Source: Chitinophagaceae bacterium
GTDB taxonomy: Bacteria; Bacteroidota; Bacteroidia; Chitinophagales; Chitinophagaceae
Assembly: GCA_016720775.1 (NCBI GenBank)
Contig: JADKJX010000001.1
Span: forward strand, 1,054,001 to 1,118,000
Length of the DNA: 64,000 nucleotides
Direction: 5' to 3'
Below are positions 36,370-43,768 of the stretch, piece after piece (position 1 is the first letter of the stretch; every line of letters starts with the position of its first letter). Under the pieces are notes generated by a model that saw only the letters and a list, made by a program, of their open reading frames with translations, made no database searches and was not told the origin of the DNA. A program made the translations under genes and the position numbers.

Positions 36370-36606
36370 CGTTGTCGGTTATTGGTTAATCGGTTAAATC
36401 GTTAATTGGTTTCGGATAAATCCGTTCAAACCTGTATAAATCGTGTTATCAGCGTTTCTATCCCGCAAATATAAATACCTTAAATCAGAAGAAAATTTTT
36501 TGTTTTCTTCACCCCTGTACCGGCTAAAAGCCCAGCCGGCGGTTAAACAAAAAAATATTCACGGGATGCAACAACGGGGAAAAAGCCCTGTCTCTTTAAT
36601 ATAAAC

Positions 36607-37167
36607 ATGGAACTTTTGGAATTAGCTGTATTGCCACAACGGGATGAACTGGTAGAACGCTGCCTGCGGGGAGATACCCTGGCCTATAAGGAATTGTATC
36701 AACGCTATTCCAAAGCCATGTATAATACCTGCCTGCGCCTGCTGAATAACGTGGCGGAAGCAGAGGATGTATTGCAGGAAAGTTTTATGGAGGCTTTCCG
36801 GAACCTGGCAAAGTTTGAGAACCGAACCAGTTTTGGTGGTTGGCTGAAGCAGATCTGCATCAACCGTTCCATCAACCAGCTGCAGAAAAGAAAGATCGAC
36901 TGGGTGGATATGGAACGGGTAGCCGGGTACGACAGTGCGGAAGAACAGCCTTTTGATGAAGAAGAGATCGCATTTAAAATAGAATCGGTAAAAAAAGCGA
37001 TCATGAAACTGCCAGATGGGTATCGCACGGTTTTAAACCTGTACTTACTGGAAGGGTATGACCATGAAGAAATTGCCGGGATACTGAATGTGGCGGAGTC
37101 AACCACCCGGACACAATTCATCCGGGCAAAACAAAAATTACTTCAATTTTTAAAAGAAGGAATATGA
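36607..37167 (+). CDS. ECF-type RNA polymerase sigma factor
   Basis: 186 residues with sigma region 2 (YKELYQRYSKAMYNTCLRLL; AEDVLQESFMEAFRNL) and region 4 (LPDGYRTVLNLYLLEGYDHEEIA; STTRTQFIRAKQKLLQFL). It should direct transcription of its own operon and others. The next gene overlaps by 4 nt (ATGA) and encodes a single-span protein where an anti-sigma factor would be expected. Signal unknown. Confidence 0.95.
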   Translation: MELLELAVLPQRDELVERCLRGDTLAYKELYQRYSKAMYNTCLRLLNNVAEAEDVLQESFMEAFRNLAKFENRTSFGGWLKQICINRSINQLQKRKIDWVDMERVAGYDSAEEQPFDEEEIAFKIESVKKAIMKLPDGYRTVLNLYLLEGYDHEEIAGILNVAESTTRTQFIRAKQKLLQFLKEGI

Positions 37168-37736
37168 GCAACGAACTGAAAAAATTCATTGAAGACAACA
37201 GGGACGAATTTGACGACAAGATTCCATCAGGAAAAGTTTGGGAGAATATGGAAGCATCTTTTTCGCCAAAAAAACAAAAGAGATCGTTCATCCGGCCGCT
37301 TTATAAGTGGAGTATGGCTGCTGCGGCAGTGCTGGTTCTTTCTACCGGGGTTTACTTTATGGCTTTTAATAAAAACGCATCGGAAGAAAAGGTAAACACC
37401 GTTACCCCGGGCGGAACCCCGGAAGTAACAGAATCTTTTACCCCGGAGATGAACCAGTTTGTGAAGCTGATAGACATGAAGCAGGAAGAACTGAAAAAAC
37501 TGGCAACAGAACAACCAGAACTCTACCGGAAATTCACCGCCGACCTTAACCAATTGGATAGTTCATATAATGCGCTTAAAAACCAGCTTAATGCGGCGCC
37601 CAACCAGGAAATGTTGCTTGAAGCGATGGTCCAGAACCTGCAGCTGCAGCTCAGCGTACTGAACCAGCAATTAAATATCATTCACCAAATCAAAGAAAAA
37701 AAATACAGCCATGAAAAAGTTGACCAGGCCATTTAA
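37164..37736 (+). CDS. Single-span membrane protein, putative anti-sigma factor
   Basis: 190 residues. The cytoplasmic N-terminus (about 45 residues) is followed by one membrane span (YKWSMAAAAVLVLSTGVYFM) and a periplasmic helical region rich in Glu and Gln (MNQFVKLIDMKQEELKKL; LLEAMVQNLQLQLSVLNQQL). Position after an ECF sigma gene with a 4-nt overlap suggests an anti-sigma role. No zinc-type anti-sigma motif is seen, so this is inferred from context only. Its 3' end overlaps the next gene by 26 nt. Confidence 0.7.
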   Translation: MSNELKKFIEDNRDEFDDKIPSGKVWENMEASFSPKKQKRSFIRPLYKWSMAAAAVLVLSTGVYFMAFNKNASEEKVNTVTPGGTPEVTESFTPEMNQFVKLIDMKQEELKKLATEQPELYRKFTADLNQLDSSYNALKNQLNAAPNQEMLLEAMVQNLQLQLSVLNQQLNIIHQIKEKKYSHEKVDQAI

Positions 37737-38754
37737 AATTTTATTGCCACTCATTTTATTGCTCCAGGCAAATGTTTTTGCCCAGGATGACAGGAATGAA
37801 AATCAAAACGATAACAACAACGATCACAAGAAAAAGTATGAGTTCGTAAAAAAGAAAAGCGTGAATAAATCATACAGCGTGTCTTCTTCTGATAAACTGA
37901 ATATCCAGAATTCATTCGGTTCGGTGGAGGTTCATACCTGGGACAGGAATGAAATAAAAGTGGATGTGAATATTGAAGTGTCGGCCAATACCGATGCACT
38001 GGCGCAGAAATTGCTTGACCGGATATCTGTTTCGGATGATAAAAACGGAAAGGAAATATCTTTTAAAACAGAAATGAAGGAGATGAATAATTCTAAGGGA
38101 GATAAAGGAGACCGGAATGAAAAGAGTAGTATGGAGATCAATTATACTATTTCGATGCCGGCGGGCAATCCCCTGAATATTAAAAATGAATTTGGTTCTA
38201 CCACCGTGCCCGACTACCGTGGAGAAGTTGACCTTACAAGCAAGTTCGGTTCGCTTACAACGGGTACGCTTTCCAACATAAAAGGCATTCATGTTGAATT
38301 TGGAAAAGCGAACCTGGCAAATATCAGCAGCGCACCCGTGACCATTAAATTCTCGAAAGCGGTTATTTCAAAATTGTCGGGAGATATTAAACTGAACCTT
38401 GAGTTCTGCAGCAATGTAAGACTGAACCTGGATAATAACCTTACCAGTCTTGACCTGAAAACATCTTATTCAACGGTTAACCTAAAACCGTTAGGTAACT
38501 TACAAGCTTCTTACAATATCTCTACCAATTTTGGCTCATTTAAGAACACCACTGGCATAAAATTCAGCAGTGATGCAGATGACGATAATGACCGAGGGCC
38601 AAAATTTGATAACGAATATTCAGGTAAATCCGGGAGTGGCGCTGTGCCGGTTAAAGTGAAAAGCAGTTTTGGAAAGATCATTGTAGGAGAAGCATCAGAA
38701 GAAGATATGAAGAGTAAGGATAAGGACAAAAAGAAGGACAAGTCAAGGACATAA
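37711..38754 (+). CDS. Exported DUF4097-like beta-helical protein
   Basis: 347 residues with leader FKILLPLILLLQANVFAQ. An Asp/Asn/Lys-rich stretch is followed by a beta-rich repeat domain of DUF4097/putative adhesin type (LNIQNSFGSVEVHTWDRNEI; LNIKNEFGSTTVPDYRGEV; VDLTSKFGSLTTGTLSNI), and a Lys/Asp-rich tail. It is the last gene of the sigma operon and overlaps the one before it, so it is probably the operon's envelope effector or sensor. A terminator follows. Confidence 0.8.
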   Translation: MKKLTRPFKILLPLILLLQANVFAQDDRNENQNDNNNDHKKKYEFVKKKSVNKSYSVSSSDKLNIQNSFGSVEVHTWDRNEIKVDVNIEVSANTDALAQKLLDRISVSDDKNGKEISFKTEMKEMNNSKGDKGDRNEKSSMEINYTISMPAGNPLNIKNEFGSTTVPDYRGEVDLTSKFGSLTTGTLSNIKGIHVEFGKANLANISSAPVTIKFSKAVISKLSGDIKLNLEFCSNVRLNLDNNLTSLDLKTSYSTVNLKPLGNLQASYNISTNFGSFKNTTGIKFSSDADDDNDRGPKFDNEYSGKSGSGAVPVKVKSSFGKIIVGEASEEDMKSKDKDKKKDKSRT

Positions 38755-38780
38755 TTCTTAAAAGTGTAACCATGAATAGC

Positions 38781-38817
38781 AAAAGGTTTGTGATTAATCA
38801 CAAGCCTTTTGTATTTT
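38781..38817 (+). terminator. Rho-independent terminator of the ECF sigma operon
   Basis: AAAAGGTTTGTGATT (38781-38795) pairs with AATCACAAGCCTTTT (38796-38810), with one G-T type mismatch, and is followed by GTATTTTT. Strong hairpin with a T-rich tail on plus. Confidence 0.8.
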
Positions 38818-38833
38818 TAATGAATAAAGCAAG

Positions 38834-39304
38834 TTGATGAAGCTGATAACAAAGATCCGGCTGCTGATCCTTTTCTTTATGGCTGCATTGATAGTAAGCG
38901 GCGCTACTGCAATGCCCGCTGAAACAGGTTTGCACTGGCTCATGCAATATAAAGATATGATGCCGCAGAAAGCGGGTGACTGGTTGCAGACCTGTTATTT
39001 AGCATTGGTTGATACAAATGCAAAATATCCTTTCCTTGCGTATGGGTACGACTGGCTCGCTTTTGCTCATTTTGTAATTGCCCTTTCATTCATCGGGCCT
39101 TACAGAAACCCGGTAAAGAATGCCTGGATCATTGACTGGCAGATTATCTGCTGCATTGCCGTTTTACCACTTGCGATCATTGCGGGCCCCATCCGGCAAA
39201 TTCCCATCTTCCATATTTTAATAGACTGCTGCTTTGGTTTGTTCGGCATTGTACCTTTATTGATCTGCCGGAACTTGATAAAAAAACTGGCCAGTCAATC
39301 ATAA
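38834..39304 (+). CDS. Hypothetical four-span membrane protein
   Basis: 156 residues with hydrophobic segments near 8-27 (RLLILFFMAALIVSGATAM), 72-92 (WLAFAHFVIALSFIGPY), 103-122 (WQIICCIAVLPLAIIAG) and 127-147 (IPIFHILIDCCFGLFGIVPL). No catalytic motif is recognised. It starts after the terminator of the sigma operon and ends next to the convergent XRE gene. Function unknown. Confidence 0.7.
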   Translation: MMKLITKIRLLILFFMAALIVSGATAMPAETGLHWLMQYKDMMPQKAGDWLQTCYLALVDTNAKYPFLAYGYDWLAFAHFVIALSFIGPYRNPVKNAWIIDWQIICCIAVLPLAIIAGPIRQIPIFHILIDCCFGLFGIVPLLICRNLIKKLASQS

Positions 39305-39311
39305 CGAAATC

Positions 39312-39512
39312 TCAATCTGTTTTTTCAAGGATAAAAATTTCCTCTACCGGTTTACCGAAAAGCCTGGCGATTTTTAAAGCCAGAACGGTTGAGGGAACGT
39401 ATTTACTTGCTTCCATGGCGTTGATTGTTTGTCTGCTTACAGAAACTTTATTTGCCAGATCTTCCTGGGTCATTCCTTTAATTGCTCTTTCCACTTTAAT
39501 ATTATTTTTCAT
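39312..39512 (-). CDS. Small XRE-family transcription regulator
   Basis: 66 residues, essentially one helix-turn-helix domain (KGMTQEDLANKVSVSRQTIN, then AMEASKYVPSTVLALKIARLF) with FGKPVEEIFILEKTD at the end. This is the compact YozG/Xre type often paired with a membrane protein. It overlaps the upstream membrane gene by 11 nt. Two palindromes in the promoter of that gene are likely its operators. Confidence 0.9.
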   Translation of the reverse strand: MKNNIKVERAIKGMTQEDLANKVSVSRQTINAMEASKYVPSTVLALKIARLFGKPVEEIFILEKTD

Positions 39513-39978
39513 CAGATATGGATTTGGAGTTTCTGAATAAAATATAGTTGAACCTCACAATAAAGATGATGAGTACAGTAAACATATTGTATACCATCAC
39601 GTCAAGAAAAGGGGAGCCATAAACAAATATAAAGGCAACCAATAAAAGAAGATAACTTACACAAACCGCCCACAGCAGGGACGTAAGCCGGAGTTTGGCA
39701 ATAAATTCGTCTTCTGTTTTTTCTTTTGAAAAACTTACCAGCATTGCACCAATGATGAATAAAGATCCAACTACGGTGTTGGTGATATTGGCATCTACAA
39801 GACCAAAGTATTTGGCGTTGGCAAGAAATCCATCGCTTGCAATGGCGAATACCCGGGCATGTATCCAGTTTGCATCAAAGTCATAGTAACGAAGGAGGAG
39901 TCCTGCAATGGTGGCTGGTATCAATATGACCCAGCCGATCGTTTTGTACCTGTTCGGTAATAATAGTTTGGTTGGCAT
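39502..39978 (-). CDS. Hypothetical four-span membrane protein paired with XRE regulator
   Basis: 158 residues with hydrophobic segments near 14-28 (IGWVILIPATIAGLLLRYY), 65-82 (NTVVGSLFIIGAMLVSF), 100-118 (LLWAVCVSYLLLLVAFIFVY) and 128-146 (YNMFTVLIIFIVRFNYILF). It is the first gene of a two-gene operon with a small XRE repressor-like protein, an arrangement seen widely in Bacteroidota and Firmicutes. No function can be given. Confidence 0.75.
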   Translation of the reverse strand: MPTKLLLPNRYKTIGWVILIPATIAGLLLRYYDFDANWIHARVFAIASDGFLANAKYFGLVDANITNTVVGSLFIIGAMLVSFSKEKTEDEFIAKLRLTSLLWAVCVSYLLLLVAFIFVYGSPFLDVMVYNMFTVLIIFIVRFNYILFRNSKSISDEK

Positions 39979-39994
39979 AATTAAATTGTTTATA

Positions 39995-40046
39995 CAAATG
40001 TAAAGTTTATTTTACATTATGACAAAATAATCTTACATTTTGTAAG
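39995..40046 (-). promoter_or_regulatory. Promoter of the membrane/XRE operon with two palindromic operators
   Basis: On the minus strand TTTG (40023-40026) and TACATTTG (39995-40002) are separated by 20 nt, a full match to the -33/-7 layout. ATGTAAA-N6-TTTACAT (39998-40017) overlaps the -7 box, and CTTACA-TTT-TGTAAG (40032-40046) lies just upstream of -33. Both share the half-site TTACA/TGTAA. Autoregulation by the XRE protein is the likely meaning. Confidence 0.65.
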
Positions 40047-40087
40047 AATATTTTAACAAATGGATGTTCATGAATTGTGAATAGCTA

Positions 40088-40095
40088 TACATTTG
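40088..40095 (+). promoter_or_regulatory. -7 box (TACATTTG) of the SGNH hydrolase gene
   Basis: A perfect TAnnTTTG match 16 nt before the ATG at 40112. No clear TTTG at -33. It is divergent from the XRE operon promoter, about 85 nt away. Confidence 0.45.
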
Positions 40096-40111
40096 TACCA
40101 TAAAGTAAACC

Positions 40112-40735
40112 ATGACAACTTATTCTTACCTGGCGCTGGGCGACAGCTATACTATTGGTGAACAGGCGCCCTTTGCAGAAAATTTTCCGAACCAAACGGT
40201 GCAATTGCTTCGCAAAGCGGGGTTTGCATTTTATGCAGCCGAGGTCATCGCCAAGACCGGCTGGACAACCGATGAACTTAATAATGCCATTGAGGGCACA
40301 TCATTATTATCAACCTATGATGTAGTTTCCTTACTCATCGGTGTAAATAACCAGTACCGGGGAAGATCAGCCACCGAATTTAAAATTGAATTTGAGCACT
40401 TGCTGCAAACTGCCATCCAGTTTGCCGATAACAAACCATACCGTGTCTTTGTGTTAAGTATCCCCGATTGGGGAGTTACTCCATTTGCGGAAGCCCGCCT
40501 GCCGGACGGACAGGGAAGAGACCGGAAGCAGGTTGCCGATGAAATTGATGCGTATAATTATGTCTGTGAAACATCGGCAAAACAATTCCAGGCTAATTTC
40601 TTAAATATTACCCGGTCACAAAGAGACGATGGCAGTAAAGAAGAATTCTTGGTTGCCGATGCTTTACATCCTTCGGGAAAGGAATATGCAAAATGGGCGG
40701 GTAAGCTCTGCGATGCAATTTTAAAAGAACTTTGA
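40112..40735 (+). CDS. SGNH/GDSL-family hydrolase
   Basis: 207-residue esterase/lipase-like enzyme without a signal peptide, so probably cytoplasmic. Block I with the nucleophile Ser is LALGDSYTIGE, block III is SLLIGVNNQYRG (Gly and Asn), and block V with the Asp-His pair is DALHPSGKEYAKWA near the C-terminus. Its TGA stop lies inside the start region of the next gene, so translation is coupled. The substrate is unknown. Confidence 0.92.
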   Translation: MTTYSYLALGDSYTIGEQAPFAENFPNQTVQLLRKAGFAFYAAEVIAKTGWTTDELNNAIEGTSLLSTYDVVSLLIGVNNQYRGRSATEFKIEFEHLLQTAIQFADNKPYRVFVLSIPDWGVTPFAEARLPDGQGRDRKQVADEIDAYNYVCETSAKQFQANFLNITRSQRDDGSKEEFLVADALHPSGKEYAKWAGKLCDAILKEL

Positions 40736-40737
40736 TC

Positions 40738-41268
40738 GTGACTACAATAAATTTTTCGGAAACACAGCGATTCCAAACCTGGTGGGCATGGAGTGGGGTG
40801 GGAGCCCTTAACATACTCTTCATTTATGCCATTGTGCAGCAAATTATACTGGGTGAACCTTTCGGCGAAAAGCCTGCTCCCGACTTTGTTTTGATCCTGG
40901 TTGAATTGTTTCTTCTTGCCCTTTTTATTTTTCTTGTTTCGATCAGGTTAAAGACAAGGATTACCGAAGCCGGCATTTATTATCGTTTTTATCCATTTCA
41001 GTTCAGCGAACGATCAGTTGAATGGTATGAACTGAGCGATGCGTACATGCGGGAGTACAATTCTTTTCATGAATACGGGGGATGGGGCATACGCGTCGGG
41101 TCTGCAAAAACAGGAAGAGCCATTAATACATCCGCATCCTGCAATAAGGGATTGCAGTTGCGGTATACAGATGGACGGCTTCTATTGATCGGTACAAAAA
41201 GGCCGGAGGATATCCAGGCGATCCTTGATAAAATAATGGCAACAGGAAAAATAAACAGGGGTGTTTAG
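40738..41268 (+). CDS. Hypothetical two-span membrane protein
   Basis: About 176 residues from GTG at 40738 (the longest frame uses TTG 40732, overlapping the stop of the hydrolase gene). Two membrane spans lie near residues 16-36 (WSGVGALNILFIYAIVQQII) and 50-68 (FVLILVELFLLALFIFLV). A soluble PH-like part follows (YRFYPFQFSERSVEWYELSD; LQLRYTDGRLLLIGTKRPED). It is cotranscribed with the SGNH hydrolase gene. The stop overlaps the convergent phosphoesterase stop by 4 nt. Function unknown. Confidence 0.75.
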   Translation: MTTINFSETQRFQTWWAWSGVGALNILFIYAIVQQIILGEPFGEKPAPDFVLILVELFLLALFIFLVSIRLKTRITEAGIYYRFYPFQFSERSVEWYELSDAYMREYNSFHEYGGWGIRVGSAKTGRAINTSASCNKGLQLRYTDGRLLLIGTKRPEDIQAILDKIMATGKINRGV

Positions 41269-42182
41269 TACTCGATCATCTTTCTTTCTACCGAACCATC
41301 ATTGTAAAAATCAAACAGGGCGTATGCGGGTGCAAAATCCTGGAACGGGCCGCCCCACCAGTTGCCGCTTATTGCACCATTGCAATAATATTTTATTCCC
41401 AGGTAATTTACTTCATCCTGTAAATGGATATGGCCACTCAGGCAACTTTTTATATTGGGATGTTTTTTAAAAAGGTCTTTTATCTTTTTTGCATCGGTAT
41501 GCAGCAAGGCCCGGGAGAGTTTCCAATCACCGTTAGGCATCATGTCTTTAGCAAACATAGCGCTGCAGAAAGAAATGATGGGGATATGAGAAATGATGGA
41601 GATATTTTTTTCTGTATTGCTGTTCAATTCATTTTCCAGCCAGCTGAATTGTTCATTATCCAGCAGGGCAATATAACCACCGTTGTTTTCCTGCACACTG
41701 TCCAGGACTATGAAATGCCAGTTGTTGTGGGTAAAGCTGTAGTAAGTTCTGGCATAACCTGTTTGCTGCAGCCACCAGGCCTTGCCATAAAGGGGGTCGC
41801 TTTTTACGTCTTCTTTCAGTTGCCAGCCCCAGATGTCATGATTGCCGATACAGTTTTTTACGGGTAGTTTATTTTCAGCTCCCATTATTTTATTGAAGAG
41901 GTCCCACTGTGTTTTCGTTTTCTCTTTATCTGCAGCCAGTGCGTCCATCACGCAATCCCCTCCATTGATGATAAAATCGGGTTGTTGCGTTAGCTGGTTG
42001 ATGTTCTGCAGGGCCCTTTTCATTCCGGCTTCTGCAACATCCAGTGCTTTGATGTGTATGTCGCTTATGAAAGCAATGGTAAAATGTTTTTTCTTTTTAC
42101 CAGGCTCAGCGCTTGCCAGGTCAGGCAGCACAGCTGCTGCAGAAACAAGTGAAATGTTCTGGAGGAATTTTCTGCGCTGCAT
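41265..42182 (-). CDS. Exported metallophosphoesterase
   Basis: 305 residues. The N-terminus MQRRKFLQNISLVSAAAVL has an RR-x-FL pattern typical of Tat export. The calcineurin-like metal motifs are all present: FISDIHIKAL (D-x-H), IINGGDCVMD (GD), CIGNHDIWG (GNHD), ISHIPIISF (H) and LSGHIHLQDE (GHxH). Two divalent metals are expected. The substrate is unknown. It lies just downstream of pyrF on the same strand. Confidence 0.9.
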   Translation of the reverse strand: MQRRKFLQNISLVSAAAVLPDLASAEPGKKKKHFTIAFISDIHIKALDVAEAGMKRALQNINQLTQQPDFIINGGDCVMDALAADKEKTKTQWDLFNKIMGAENKLPVKNCIGNHDIWGWQLKEDVKSDPLYGKAWWLQQTGYARTYYSFTHNNWHFIVLDSVQENNGGYIALLDNEQFSWLENELNSNTEKNISIISHIPIISFCSAMFAKDMMPNGDWKLSRALLHTDAKKIKDLFKKHPNIKSCLSGHIHLQDEVNYLGIKYYCNGAISGNWWGGPFQDFAPAYALFDFYNDGSVERKMIEY

Positions 42183-42197
42183 AAAAATTATTTTCAG

Positions 42198-43043
42198 CTA
42201 TTTAATATAAGTTGCCATTTCAGCCTGGTATTGCTGTGCAATAGCCCTTGCTTCGGTTGCAAAATCTTCTTTTTCGCTGGCGTAGATGATGGCCCGGCTG
42301 GCATTGATAAGTAGTCCGATATCTTCATTCATTCCATGCCTGCTTACTTCCTCCAAACTTCCTCCCTGGAAGCCCACACCGGGTACCAATAAAAAATGTT
42401 CCGGAATTATTTTACGGATGTCTTCCAGGTCGCTGGCTTTGGTAGCACCTACCACAAACATCAGGTTGCCTGTTGTTCCCCAACTGCTTACTTTTCGCAG
42501 AACGGTTTCATATAAATACTCATTGCTTTTGTTGGTCTTCGCTTCGCCGTTGTTGGTCGCCTGACCAACAACGCTCAATTGTTCAAAATCTTTACTGCCC
42601 GGGTTACTGGTCAGTCCCAACACAATGGCCCACTTATTTTCGAATTCTAAGAATGGCTTTACACTGTCTTCGCCCATATAAGGAGCTACAGTGATGGCAT
42701 CAAAATTCAGCGTTTCAAAAAAAGCGTTGGCATATTGCGTGGAAGTATTGCCAATATCGCCCCGTTTTGCATCGGCAATGGTAAAATGTTCTTTGGGAAT
42801 ATAATTCACCGTTCTTTCCATGACCTCCCATCCCTTTGATCCCATCGCTTCATAAAAAGCGGTATTTATTTTATACGCCACACAAAGGTCTTTGGTGGCA
42901 TCAATGATCTGTTTATTGAATTCAAAAACAGCATCCGGGTGAGTTTGCAGGTGTTTTGGGATCTTCGTGATGTCGGTATCCAAACCAACGCAGAGGTATG
43001 ACTTCTTTAATTGGATCTGTTGTATCAATTGTTTTCTTGTCAT
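42198..43043 (-). CDS. pyrF: Orotidine 5'-phosphate decarboxylase, type 2
   Basis: Final step of UMP synthesis, decarboxylating OMP. 281 residues, of the longer PyrF type found in Bacteroidota and actinobacteria. Motifs are SYLCVGLDTDITKIPKHL, the catalytic FTIADAKRGDIGNTSTQYA, ITVAPYMGEDSVKPFL, LGLTSNPGSKDFEQL and LVPGVGFQGGSLEEV. Other pyr genes are not nearby. Confidence 0.95.
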   Translation of the reverse strand: MTRKQLIQQIQLKKSYLCVGLDTDITKIPKHLQTHPDAVFEFNKQIIDATKDLCVAYKINTAFYEAMGSKGWEVMERTVNYIPKEHFTIADAKRGDIGNTSTQYANAFFETLNFDAITVAPYMGEDSVKPFLEFENKWAIVLGLTSNPGSKDFEQLSVVGQATNNGEAKTNKSNEYLYETVLRKVSSWGTTGNLMFVVGATKASDLEDIRKIIPEHFLLVPGVGFQGGSLEEVSRHGMNEDIGLLINASRAIIYASEKEDFATEARAIAQQYQAEMATYIK

Positions 43044-43061
43044 GCGGCAAAATTAAATGGA

Positions 43062-43676
43062 TCAATCCAATCGCTTTATCATTTCTTTAGCAATCTTCCT
43101 TGAATGCTCATCTCCCCGTTTCATCAGTTCTTCAATGATGTTACGCTGAGATGCTTCATCCCTGTTCTGGCTGAGTTTAAAGGTGTTTTCCATGCTTTCC
43201 ACTTCAATGGTAATGCCCACGATGGCTTTCATCATGTGATCAATGTATTCTTTTGGTAAGCTGTCAAATGAACCCGGTGCCTGTGTACCCTGGTATTTGT
43301 CGGAAACTGATTTAACCGCATTATGTGTGCCTTCAGCATCCATAAAACTTATCTTACCTTTTGCCTGCACGGTCATGTAATTCCAGGTAGAACCCATGTT
43401 GGGGTCGGTATACCAGCGGGAACTGACAAAGCAATGCGGGCCGGTAAAGATCACCATCACGTTATTGTTCTTTTCAAAAGCCAGGTGATGGTCGGTCTTA
43501 CGCATGATATGTCCTTCCAGGTATATTTTACCATCCCTTTCTTTAATTGCAAGCGGAACCTGTGTGGCCACCGGGTAATTTTCCCCCATGCCGGTGATCA
43601 ATGCAAAAGCATTCTCTTTCATGAAATCAATTACCTGTTGCTGATCTTTTTCTGTGTAATAATCAAATTTGTACAT
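43062..43676 (-). CDS. PaiB-like FMN-binding protein
   Basis: 204 residues from ATG 43676 (MYKFDYYTEKDQQQVIDFM). The 22 extra residues of the longest frame come from the palindromic repeat at 43685 and are not credible. PaiB-type landmarks are YPVATQVPLAIKERDG, GHIMRKTDHHLAF, FTGPHCFVSSRWYTD, STWNYMTVQAKGK and FKLSQNRDEASQRNII. The family binds FMN or heme-like cofactors and was named for regulating protease genes in Bacillus; the role here is open. Confidence 0.88.
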   Translation of the reverse strand: MYKFDYYTEKDQQQVIDFMKENAFALITGMGENYPVATQVPLAIKERDGKIYLEGHIMRKTDHHLAFEKNNNVMVIFTGPHCFVSSRWYTDPNMGSTWNYMTVQAKGKISFMDAEGTHNAVKSVSDKYQGTQAPGSFDSLPKEYIDHMMKAIVGITIEVESMENTFKLSQNRDEASQRNIIEELMKRGDEHSRKIAKEMIKRLD

Positions 43677-43684
43677 AGTAGTAT

Positions 43685-43768
43685 GGGCTAAAGCCCGTTG
43701 ATTTTTTTCAATTGCCCCGGCCTTAAGGCCGGGGCAATTCATTATTTTTTACTGCCGGGCTTTAGCCC
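43685..43768. repeat. Palindromic element (GGGCTAAAGCCC family), copy 2, complete
   Basis: Left arm GGGCTAAAGCCCG (43685-43697), core hairpin around GCCCCGGCCTTAAGGCCGGG, right arm CGGGCTTTAGCCC (43756-43768). The right arm contains the TAA stop codon of kmo (43762-43764), so the last codons of that gene are made of element sequence. Confidence 0.88.

Noticed and set aside
43677..43742. 22-residue N-terminal extension of the PaiB-like protein
   Set aside because: It is translation of the palindromic element at 43685-43768.
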